Part shown: piece after piece, positions 57,151-64,000 of the stretch
Numbering within the stretch: the first letter of the stretch is position 1
Layout of the letters: each line of letters opens with the position of its first letter
Origin: JAEZHK01 sp040768845
GTDB lineage: Bacteria > Bacillota > Clostridia > Christensenellales > Aristaeellaceae
Assembly: GCA_040768845.1 (NCBI GenBank)
Contig: JAXGME010000002.1
Coordinates: 1-64,000, forward strand
Direction of reading: 5' to 3'
Length of the DNA: 64,000 nucleotides
The notes under the pieces: model-generated
The model's input: the letters and a program-made list of their open reading frames with translations, nothing else
What the model was told of the DNA's origin: nothing
Databases searched by the model: none
Made by a program: the position numbers and the translations under genes

Positions 57151-58128
57151 ATGCGAAAGCCCAAAGCGCTGCGGCCCGGCGACACGCTGGGCTTCGTCGC
57201 GCCGGCAAGCCCGCCCCGGGACGCGCACGGCGTGGACGCGGCGGTCGCGGCGGCCCGCGCCATGGGGTTTGATGTGGTGGTGGGCGAAAGCTGCCGGAGC
57301 ACCCGCGGCTACCTGGCCGGGGCGGACGCGCTTCGCGCGGACGATCTCAACCGCATGTTCGCGGACGACGCCGTGGACGCCATCGTCTGCATCCGCGGCG
57401 GCTACGGCGCGCCGCGCATCCTGGACCGGCTGGACTACCGCCTGGCGGCGGAGCACCCCAAGCTCCTCGTCGGGTACAGCGACATCACCGCGCTGCACAT
57501 CGCCTACGGCCAGAAATCCGGCCTGGTCACGATGCACGCGCCGATGCCCTCCACCGAGTGGGCCGCCCCCGACTATGACGCCTTCACCCGCGAGGGCCTC
57601 TGGCGGGCGTTGACCCTGGCCGAGCCCCTGGGCCCGCTGCCCAACCCGCCCGGGCACCCCGTGGAAGCCCTGGGCCGGGGTGCCGTCACCGGCAGGCTGA
57701 CCGGCGGCAACCTGTGCCTCGTCGCCGCGCTGAACGGCACGCCCTGGGAGATTGACGCCCGCGGCGCGATTCTGGTGCTGGAGGACGTGGGCGAGTACGT
57801 CCACCGGCTGGACCGGATGCTGACCACGCTGCGCCTTTCCGGAAAATTCGACCAATGCGCGGGCATTGTGCTGGGCGGCTTCACGGACTGCCCGCCGGAA
57901 TACCCGGACAGGAGCCTCACCATCCGCCAGGTCATCGAGGACGTGGTGCTGCCCTGCGGGAAGCCGGTGCTCTCCGGATACATGATCGGGCATTGCAGCC
58001 CGAAGGTGACCGTTCCGCTGGGCGTTACCGCCACCCTCGATTGCGATCGCGGCCTGATCACCGTCGACGAGGCGGCGCTCACCGAACGCCAGGGCCGCGG
58101 AAACAATTGTCAGGATCCTTACGTCTAA
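57151..58128 (+). CDS. LD-carboxypeptidase (family S66, LdcA/MccF-like)
   Basis: A 325-residue serine peptidase. The start KALRPGDTLGFVAPASPP and the triad are visible: Ser in LLVGYSDITALH, Glu in LVLEDVGEYVHRLDRML and His in SGYMIGHCSPKVTVPLG. Family members trim the terminal D-Ala from murein tetrapeptides, or cleave microcin-C-like nucleotide conjugates (MccF). The M55 neighbour favours murein-peptide recycling. The start ATG at 57151 has only a weak ribosome site, so it may rely on coupling with the upstream gene. Confidence 0.9.
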   Translation: MRKPKALRPGDTLGFVAPASPPRDAHGVDAAVAAARAMGFDVVVGESCRSTRGYLAGADALRADDLNRMFADDAVDAIVCIRGGYGAPRILDRLDYRLAAEHPKLLVGYSDITALHIAYGQKSGLVTMHAPMPSTEWAAPDYDAFTREGLWRALTLAEPLGPLPNPPGHPVEALGRGAVTGRLTGGNLCLVAALNGTPWEIDARGAILVLEDVGEYVHRLDRMLTTLRLSGKFDQCAGIVLGGFTDCPPEYPDRSLTIRQVIEDVVLPCGKPVLSGYMIGHCSPKVTVPLGVTATLDCDRGLITVDEAALTERQGRGNNCQDPYV

Positions 58129-58169
58129 AACGAAGCGCGGATTCGCGGACATTTTTAGGAGGGAACGCA

Positions 58170-59900
58170 ATGAGCAAATTGAAATGGTTGGGCGCGGTCA
58201 TCCTCACGCTTGCGCTCGTGGCCGCTCTGCCTCTGGCCGCATGGGCGGCCACCGGCACATCCGATCAGGGCGGTACGGTGGGTCAGACGGAGAGCGCGCT
58301 GTACGCCATCCTCCAGGATGGGGACAACTATTCGCTCTACTCGCTGTCCGGCACCGGCGGCAGCATGGCCAAGCTGTTCACCGCGCAGACGCTGTCGAAC
58401 CTGATCATCGGTTCCGACGGCAACGCCTACTTCCTCTCCGGGGACGGCACCTCCTTTTCCCTCCGGAAAATCGACGGCGGCACGGTGTCCTCGCTGGTCG
58501 AATTTGAAACGGGCGTATCGGTCAAGCACGCCGCATGGTATGACGGCATGCTCTACTGCCTGGTCAACAATAAGCTCAACGTGGTCGACCCCGTGGCCGG
58601 CGACATGGACGAAGTCTGCCCGCTGGCGCTGAGCGAATACGTCATCATCGACGACGTGATTTTTTACGCCTCGGGCGACGACATGGCCACCTACACCCGC
58701 GAAGTATCCGGCGGCAACACGCTGACAATCTCCGGCGGCAAGCTCTACTCGATGACCACCTCCGGCTCCAATTCTGAGCTGGTGATGGACAAGGGCGTGG
58801 AGGACCTCAAGGCGGCCGGCGACTACCTCTACTTCCACAGCCTTGAAGACAATTACGCCATGGGCTCCAACGACGACATGTGGCTGGAGGGCAAGCTGTA
58901 CCGCTACAACATTCAGACGGGCCAGCTCACCTCAATGAACCTGGACTACGACTGGGACTTCTTCCCCACCAACCGCGGCGTGGTGGTCTACACCGCGCAG
59001 GACGTGTCGCTCTACCCGCTCACCGGCGGTGACGGCCAGGTGCTGATGGCGCCGGAACTGTACACCTCGCTGACGGTGTTCGGCGACGCCGCCTACGTGT
59101 ATGAGCACTCCGTCGGCACGCTGACCGAGGTGCCGCTGGACGGCTCCGCCGCAATCACGCTGTCCACCGGCAACGCCGCCCTTGACGCCAAGGATACCGG
59201 CGACGAAATCGGGGACGAAATCGGCGACACCGACGACACCGGCGATGACACCGGCGACACCGACGACGATGACGACGATTCGTCCGATTCCTCCGGCTCC
59301 TCCGGCTCCTCTGCCACCAGCAGCGGCTACATCTTCCCGAATTCCTCCACCAAGAAGCTGACCCGCTCACAGGTCCTCAAGGTGTCCAAGTCCAAGTGGG
59401 GCTACGCCCGCAACGAGATCTACGCGCGCCACGGCTACAAGTTCAAGACCTCCAAGTACAAAAAGTACTTCGAGAATAAGACCTGGTACAAGCCCGGCAG
59501 TTTCTCCACCAAGGAGCTCAACTCCATTGAGTGGTACAACATGGATCTGATCAAGTCCATGGAGATCGAGTACGGCCTCCTGAGCGGCTCCAACTCGTCC
59601 TCGGGCTCGGGTTCCGGCTCTTCGAACTCGGGCGCCACCGAAAACTCCTACATCTTCCCGAACTCCAGCTCCAAGAAGCTGACCGACAGCCAGCTCAAAA
59701 AGCTGACCAAAAAGCGCCTGGGGATTGCCCGCAACGAGATTCTTGCCCGCCACGGCTACGTGTTTAAGACCACCTTCTACAAGAACTACTTCAACAACCA
59801 GAAGTGGTACAAGGCCGGCGGATACTCCTCCAGCAAGCTCAACAACACCGAGTGGTACAACATCAAGTTGATCAAGAAATACGAGGCCAAGAAAAAGTAA
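58170..59900 (+). CDS. Secreted propeller-like protein with two YARHG domains
   Basis: A 576-residue exported protein. After the signal peptide (1-27, ending AAWA-ATG) comes a beta-rich, propeller-like region of about 300 residues, with repeats such as YAILQDGDNYSLYSL and NAYFLSGDGTSFSLRKIDG (DUF5050-like). A Gly/Asp/Thr then Ser linker follows (about 340-388). Two YARHG domains follow: ARNEIYARHGYKF and ARNEILARHGYVF, each ending in W-Y(K). YARHG domains are extracellular and of unknown role, often next to cell-wall proteins. AGGAGGG precedes the ATG. Confidence 0.9.
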   Translation: MSKLKWLGAVILTLALVAALPLAAWAATGTSDQGGTVGQTESALYAILQDGDNYSLYSLSGTGGSMAKLFTAQTLSNLIIGSDGNAYFLSGDGTSFSLRKIDGGTVSSLVEFETGVSVKHAAWYDGMLYCLVNNKLNVVDPVAGDMDEVCPLALSEYVIIDDVIFYASGDDMATYTREVSGGNTLTISGGKLYSMTTSGSNSELVMDKGVEDLKAAGDYLYFHSLEDNYAMGSNDDMWLEGKLYRYNIQTGQLTSMNLDYDWDFFPTNRGVVVYTAQDVSLYPLTGGDGQVLMAPELYTSLTVFGDAAYVYEHSVGTLTEVPLDGSAAITLSTGNAALDAKDTGDEIGDEIGDTDDTGDDTGDTDDDDDDSSDSSGSSGSSATSSGYIFPNSSTKKLTRSQVLKVSKSKWGYARNEIYARHGYKFKTSKYKKYFENKTWYKPGSFSTKELNSIEWYNMDLIKSMEIEYGLLSGSNSSSGSGSGSSNSGATENSYIFPNSSSKKLTDSQLKKLTKKRLGIARNEILARHGYVFKTTFYKNYFNNQKWYKAGGYSSSKLNNTEWYNIKLIKKYEAKKK

Positions 59901-59912
59901 TCCTCTACCCGT

Positions 59913-59944
59913 GCGGGGGCGGCTGATCCCGCCCCCGCTTTTTT
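59913..59944 (+). terminator. Terminator after the YARHG gene
   Basis: GCGGGGGCGG and CCGCCCCCGC form a perfect stem around CTGATC, followed by TTTTTT. Confidence 0.92.
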
Positions 59945-59987
59945 GTGGGCCGGGGGACCGATCATACGAGCTTTGGGGGTTGATGCG

Positions 59988-61394
59988 GTGGTTTTCTCCA
60001 GTTCGGAATTCCTGTTCTTTTTTCTGCCCATCGTGCTGATTGTGTACTACGGGTTGCTCCGGAGCCGCGGTGTGCGCAATTTTTTCCTGACCATCGTCAG
60101 CCTCTTTTTTTACGCCTGGGGTGAGCCCTGGTTTGTGTTTGTGATGCTGCTGTCCATCGCTTTCAACTGGCTGTGCGCGCTTCAGATCGACGCCCGACGC
60201 GGCCGCCGCGGCGGAAAGGCGTGGCTCACCGCGGCGATCATCGGCAACCTCACCCTCCTGGGCGCGTTCAAGTACCTGATGTTCATCCTGAAAAACCTCA
60301 ACTGGGCCTTTTCCGCCCACCTGCCGGTGCCCGACATCATTTTGCCCATCGGCATCTCCTTTTTCACGTTTCAGGCGCTGTCCTACGTGATCGACGTATA
60401 CCGCGGCGACGGCAAAGTGCAGCGCAACTTTATGAACGTGTGCCTGTACATCTCCTTCTTCCCGCAGCTGATCGCGGGCCCCATCGTGCGCTATCAGACC
60501 ATCGCCGACGAAATCGGCGACCGCACCGAAAGCGGGGATGATTTTGTCCGGGGCGCGCGCCGGTTCATGGTGGGTCTGGGGAAAAAGGTGATCCTGGCCA
60601 ACAGCCTGGCGCTTCTGGTGGACAGCGCTTTCGCCCACGCGCCGTCGGAGCTTTCGGTGGGCGCGGCCTGGCTGGGCGCCATCGGCTACCTGTGGCAGGT
60701 GTACTACGACTTCTCCGGGTATTCCGACATGGCCATCGGCCTGGGATGGATGTTCGGCTTCCACTTTCTGGAGAACTTCAATTACCCGATGATCTCCCGC
60801 TCCATCACCGAGTTCTGGCGCCGCTGGCACATCAGCCTGGGCAGCTGGTTTCGGGATTACCTGTTCATTCCGCTGGGCGGAAGCCGGGTCAAGAGCGTGT
60901 GGCGGCTGCTGTTCAACATGTTCGTGGTCTGGTCGCTGACGGGCCTGTGGCACGGCGCGTCCTGGAACTACATCGTCTGGGGCATCGGCTTTTTCGTGCT
61001 GCTGGCCTTCGAGCGGCTGACGGGCCTTTCGAAAAAGCTGGACAGGCACCCGATGGGCATGCTCTATGCGATGATCGCGGTCACCACCATCACGGTGATG
61101 ATCCGCGCCACGAGCCTGGGCTACGCCTCCGGCTTTATCGGCGTGATGTACGGCGTGAACGCCAGCGGCTTCTGGGACGCCACCGCGTCGCTCTACGTGC
61201 GGGAGTACGGCGTGTTTGTCGCGCTGGCGCTTCTCATCGGCCTCCCGGTGGGCAAATACGTCCGGGAAAAGCTGCGCGTGCCGGAGCGGACGTATGAGAT
61301 CCTCAGCGCCCTGGGCATCGTGGCGGTGTTTGTGATCTCCCTCAGCTACATCGTGATGGGCGGCTACAACCCGTTCATCTACTTCAACTTCTAA
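59988..61394 (+). CDS. MBOAT-family O-acyltransferase (AlgI/DltB-like)
   Basis: A 468-residue membrane enzyme. It begins MVFSSSEFLFFFLPIVLIVY, the typical AlgI-like start, and has about 11 helices. PQLIAGPIVRYQ, FWRRWHISLGSWFRDYLFIPLGG and the catalytic-His motif TGLWHGASWNY are present. Such proteins move acetyl groups across the membrane onto exported polysaccharide. The GTG at 59988 is chosen for the N-terminal match and GGGGGT upstream. The AlgJ-like partner starts 12 bases downstream. Confidence 0.95.
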   Translation: MVFSSSEFLFFFLPIVLIVYYGLLRSRGVRNFFLTIVSLFFYAWGEPWFVFVMLLSIAFNWLCALQIDARRGRRGGKAWLTAAIIGNLTLLGAFKYLMFILKNLNWAFSAHLPVPDIILPIGISFFTFQALSYVIDVYRGDGKVQRNFMNVCLYISFFPQLIAGPIVRYQTIADEIGDRTESGDDFVRGARRFMVGLGKKVILANSLALLVDSAFAHAPSELSVGAAWLGAIGYLWQVYYDFSGYSDMAIGLGWMFGFHFLENFNYPMISRSITEFWRRWHISLGSWFRDYLFIPLGGSRVKSVWRLLFNMFVVWSLTGLWHGASWNYIVWGIGFFVLLAFERLTGLSKKLDRHPMGMLYAMIAVTTITVMIRATSLGYASGFIGVMYGVNASGFWDATASLYVREYGVFVALALLIGLPVGKYVREKLRVPERTYEILSALGIVAVFVISLSYIVMGGYNPFIYFNF

Positions 61395-61406
61395 GGAGGG
61401 CTGGCG

Positions 61407-62600
61407 ATGCTACTCAAACAGATCAACCGCGCGCTGGCCGCCGTCCTGGTCCTGTCGATCACCCTGATCGGCGGCCTAACCCTGGCCTTCCACGCGAAGG
61501 AATTCGCCTACAGCGTCACGAAGGGCTACACCAACTACCTGAAGGAAGGCCAGCCGCTGGCGGGCGTTTCCGCCCGCATCAGCTCGCTGAATTCCACCAT
61601 CAACCGGACGCTTCTGGGCAAGGACCAATTCGAGCACCTCAACCTGCGCCTGCAGATGGCGCTGGGCAAGCAGATGTTCAGCCTGGGCGGCACCACCATG
61701 GTCAAGCTCAAGACCGGCCAGCTCTACGACCTGATGGGCAAGACCGATTTTTCCGACGACATCGAGAAGATGGTCAAGCTCCGGGACAACCTGGAGGAGA
61801 TGGGCATTCCGATGCTCTACGTCTACCCCCACGCCTACCTGTACGAGGACGGCATGCTGCCCGACGGCGTCGCCGACACCAACGTGGAGATGGCAGACGT
61901 GCTGGTGACGGGGCTGCGGGCGGCGTCCATCCCGGTCGTCGACAGCCGCGAGGTCTACCGCGACGCGGGCCTGACGCTGGATCAGGCCATCTACCGCACC
62001 GATCAGCACTGCGCGACGCCCAACATCTTCGCCACCTTCCGGGCCACCGCCGCCAAGCTGAGCGAGATGGGCCTTTCCATTGACCCCGCGCTCTACGACG
62101 CGGACAGCTTCAAAACCGATTACTACCTGCGCATGCACATGGGACAGGTGGGCGAGCGCCTGGGGCCGAGCCTCATCGAGCCGGACGATTTCGCGCTGAC
62201 CCAACCCACCTATGAAACCATGCTCCGCAAAAAGACCGTCAACGGCAGCAACACCGAGGAGGCCTCCGGCAGCTTTTCGGACCTGCTCAACTGGAGCCTC
62301 ATCGACGACGCGGAGCAAAACGGCGTGTCCAACCTGTACAGCGTCTTTGGCAACCACGACGCGGAAAACTGGTACGTCAACGATAAGGTGTCCACGGGGC
62401 GCATCCTGATCTCCAAGGATTCCTTCGGCACGCCGCTGGTGGACTACCTGGCGCTCACCGTCCACGAGGTGCTGGCGGTGGACATGCGAAAGGGCCAGCG
62501 CACCATCGAGGACTACGCGCGCGCCTACAAGCCGGACATCGTAATCGTGGCCCACTCGCAGGCGATGCTGCGCGAGGCGAACTACGTGTTCATAGAATGA
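61407..62600 (+). CDS. AlgJ/AlgX-like SGNH-type O-acetyltransferase partner
   Basis: A 397-residue protein with an N-terminal membrane anchor (about 8-28) and a large external domain. SGNH-like elements can be placed: the Asp-x-His pair in YRTDQHCATPNIF (about 197) and the nucleophile region in LISKDSFGTPLVDYLAL (about 335). It should receive acetyl groups from the MBOAT encoded just upstream and transfer them to a cell-surface polymer. AAGGAGGG lies upstream of the ATG. The polymer is unknown; no synthase gene is present in the window. Confidence 0.88.
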   Translation: MLLKQINRALAAVLVLSITLIGGLTLAFHAKEFAYSVTKGYTNYLKEGQPLAGVSARISSLNSTINRTLLGKDQFEHLNLRLQMALGKQMFSLGGTTMVKLKTGQLYDLMGKTDFSDDIEKMVKLRDNLEEMGIPMLYVYPHAYLYEDGMLPDGVADTNVEMADVLVTGLRAASIPVVDSREVYRDAGLTLDQAIYRTDQHCATPNIFATFRATAAKLSEMGLSIDPALYDADSFKTDYYLRMHMGQVGERLGPSLIEPDDFALTQPTYETMLRKKTVNGSNTEEASGSFSDLLNWSLIDDAEQNGVSNLYSVFGNHDAENWYVNDKVSTGRILISKDSFGTPLVDYLALTVHEVLAVDMRKGQRTIEDYARAYKPDIVIVAHSQAMLREANYVFIE

Positions 62601-62638
62601 GCGCGGGCGCGGTAGGATAGGTGCGAAGGGGTGATTGG

Positions 62639-63544
62639 GTGCTGAGTCTATACGAGGCGCTGGCGCGGGCGCTGCCCCCGGAGCGCCTGCGCCGCGACGA
62701 GCCGATGGCGAACCACACCACGTTCCGCCTGGGCGGGCCCGCGGACGTACTGGCGCTGCCGGTTACGCCCGAGGAGGCGCTCATGGCCCTTGCCACCGCC
62801 CGGGAGATGGGCGCGGACTGCCTGGTGCTGGGCAACGGCTCCAACATGATCGTGCGGGACGGCGGCATCCGGGGCCTGGTGCTCTCCACCGAAGCGATGG
62901 GCACCGTGACGGTCGAAGATCATACCGTAACCGCCCAGGCGGGCGCGTCCCTCGCCAGGCTGGCGAACGCGGCCCTGGCGGCGGGGCTGACCGGCCTGGA
63001 ATTCGCCTCGGGCATTCCGGGCACCGTGGGCGGCGCGACGGCGATGAACGCCGGCGCCTACGGGTGCGATATGGCCGGAGTGCTGGCCGAGGCCCGGGTC
63101 TGGCTGGACGGCCGGGATGTCTGGCTCAGCGCGGACGAAATGGAGTACGGCTACCGGAAATCCGCCGTGCTGAAACGGGGCGCGCTGGTGCTGGAGGCCC
63201 GGTACCGCCTGTCGCCGGGCGACCCGGAGCGCATCCGCGCCCGGATGCTTGAGCTCAACGCCTGCCGCCGGGAAAAGCAGCCGCTGGCGCTGCCCAGTGC
63301 GGGCTCGGTGTTCAAGCGGCCGGAGGGGCATTTTGCCGGCGCGCTGATCGAAAAGGCGGGGCTCAAGGGCTTTACCATCGGCGGCGCGCAGGTTTCCACG
63401 CTGCACGCGGGCTTTATCGTCAACGTGGGCGGCGCCACCGCCCGCGACGTGACGCGGCTGATCGCCCACATCCAGCGGGAGGTTCTGGCGCGGTTCGGCG
63501 TGGCGCTGGAGTGCGAGGTGCGCATTCTGGGGGAAGATGACTGA
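62639..63544 (+). CDS. murB: UDP-N-acetylenolpyruvoylglucosamine reductase
   Basis: A 301-residue FAD enzyme of the short (Bacillus-type) MurB class: NHTTFRLGGPADVLALP, LGNGSNMIVRDGGIRGLV, ASGIPGTVGGATAMNAGAYG, YRKSAVLKRGALVLEARYRL (catalytic region), PSAGSVFKRPEG, LIEKAGLKGFTIGGAQVS. It reduces UDP-GlcNAc-enolpyruvate to UDP-MurNAc in the cytosol. The GTG at 62639 is chosen with AAGGGGTGA five bases upstream; an in-frame GTG at 62621 lies before that site. Confidence 0.96.
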   Translation: MLSLYEALARALPPERLRRDEPMANHTTFRLGGPADVLALPVTPEEALMALATAREMGADCLVLGNGSNMIVRDGGIRGLVLSTEAMGTVTVEDHTVTAQAGASLARLANAALAAGLTGLEFASGIPGTVGGATAMNAGAYGCDMAGVLAEARVWLDGRDVWLSADEMEYGYRKSAVLKRGALVLEARYRLSPGDPERIRARMLELNACRREKQPLALPSAGSVFKRPEGHFAGALIEKAGLKGFTIGGAQVSTLHAGFIVNVGGATARDVTRLIAHIQREVLARFGVALECEVRILGEDD

Positions 63545-63577
63545 AAACCGGCTGATGGCGCGGGAGGGGGGCTGAAA

Positions 63578-64000
63578 ATGTCGTTCTCATCGGACGTGCG
63601 GGAGGAGCTCGCGCGGTCGGCCTGTGAAAAGGACTGCTGCGCGCGAGCGGAGATGGCCGCCATGGCCCTCTCCTGCGGCGCGCTTTCCTTTCGCGGCGCG
63701 GGGCGCTACCAGCTGACCTTCGGCAGCGAGAGCGCCGCCGTGGCGCGCCGGTATTTTCTGATGGCCAAGGAGTGGCTGGGCGTCACCGGCGAGCTGCGCG
63801 CGGTCAAGACCGACCGACTGGGCGGACGCGCGCGCTACATGCTGTCCTTTTCGAACGAGGACGCCCAGGCGCTGATCGCCGCTTTGAAGCTGACGGACAA
63901 AAACGCGCCGCTGGGCATCCGCAAAACGCCCCACGGCGACATGCTGCGGCGCAACTGCTGCCGCGTGGCGGCGCTTCGCGGCGCGTATCTGGCGGGCGGC
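63578..64000 (+). CDS. whiA: WhiA-family DNA-binding regulator (5' part)
   Basis: The first 141 codons of WhiA; the gene runs off the window. It begins MSFSSDVREELARSACEKDC and continues CCARAEMAAMALSCGALSF, ending RNCCRVAALRGAYLAGG, the conserved N-terminal LAGLIDADG-like domain. GGGAGGGGG precedes the ATG. WhiA acts in cell division and sporulation. It follows murB after 33 bases; the rapZ and yvcK genes that usually intervene are absent. Confidence 0.93.
   Translation, partial: MSFSSDVREELARSACEKDCCARAEMAAMALSCGALSFRGAGRYQLTFGSESAAVARRYFLMAKEWLGVTGELRAVKTDRLGGRARYMLSFSNEDAQALIAALKLTDKNAPLGIRKTPHGDMLRRNCCRVAALRGAYLAGG

Overview
The window is GC-rich DNA whose regulation and gene content point to a spore-forming member of the Clostridia (Bacillota). 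The evidence is an S-box (SAM-I) riboswitch, two T-box leaders, many consensus sigma-A promoters, a spoIVFA-spoIVFB pair with a sigma-E-like promoter, spoVT with a sigma-G-like promoter, and rqcP, mscL, murB and whiA. I cannot name a genus. Nearly all the DNA codes on one strand or the other. The exception is a decayed, gene-poor patch at about 23.6-25.4 kb beside tRNA-Trp.

Region 1 (1-7.2 kb): a three-tRNA operon (Thr, Tyr, Leu), the tRNA-modifying methyltransferase MnmM, an L,D-transpeptidase, S-box-controlled metK, a small secreted protein with a nitroreductase, and a secreted FAD/FMN reductase carrying a flavinylation motif. Region 2 (7.3-15.8 kb): a 2,198-residue receiver/GGDEF/EAL/multi-PAS/GAF/GGDEF protein followed by a smaller PAS-GGDEF protein, a c-di-GMP signalling pair. 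Region 3 (15.8-23.6 kb): a LacI-controlled carbohydrate operon on the minus strand, in the order lacI, Zn-dehydrogenase, solute-binding protein, two permeases, epimerase, TIM-barrel protein. It has no ATPase, and the first permease is cut by an in-frame TAG. Region 4 (23.6-25.5 kb): a decayed integrative element with an ECF sigma factor, a small ORF and a dead tyrosine-integrase fragment next to tRNA-Trp.

Region 5 (25.5-37.0 kb): spoIVFAB and an SbcCD-like pair on the minus strand. Facing away are spoVT, mazG, hup, rqcP, an ispD-ispF fusion, an SAH-hydrolase-like protein and an SAH/MTA deaminase. The last two, with S-box metK elsewhere, suggest SAH recycling by way of S-inosylhomocysteine. 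Region 6 (37.1-45.5 kb): an Fe(III)-type ABC importer with a fused permease, a T-box with a UAC (Tyr) specifier in front of a tyrosine phenol-lyase-like enzyme, then a C39-like peptidase, a cupin, a nucleotidyltransferase and MscL with a zinc ribbon. Region 7 (45.5-51.6 kb): a malate/lactate dehydrogenase behind a leader attenuator, malic enzyme, GlpP, and a second T-box in front of a sugar-isomerase-like/acyl-CoA-synthetase fusion.

Region 8 (51.7-64 kb): a DUF1538 membrane protein overlapping a tandem-PII protein, an AAA+ ATPase, a Zn-dehydrogenase, two peptidoglycan-peptide hydrolases (DppA-like and LdcA-like), a propeller-YARHG secreted protein, an MBOAT plus AlgJ-like polysaccharide O-acetylation pair, murB, and the start of whiA. 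The observations most worth follow-up are the T-box-controlled fusion enzyme, the Tyr T-box in front of a tyrosine-cleaving-family enzyme, the DUF1538/tandem-PII unit, and the amber codon in the sugar permease. Calls come from reading motifs by eye; no database search was run.
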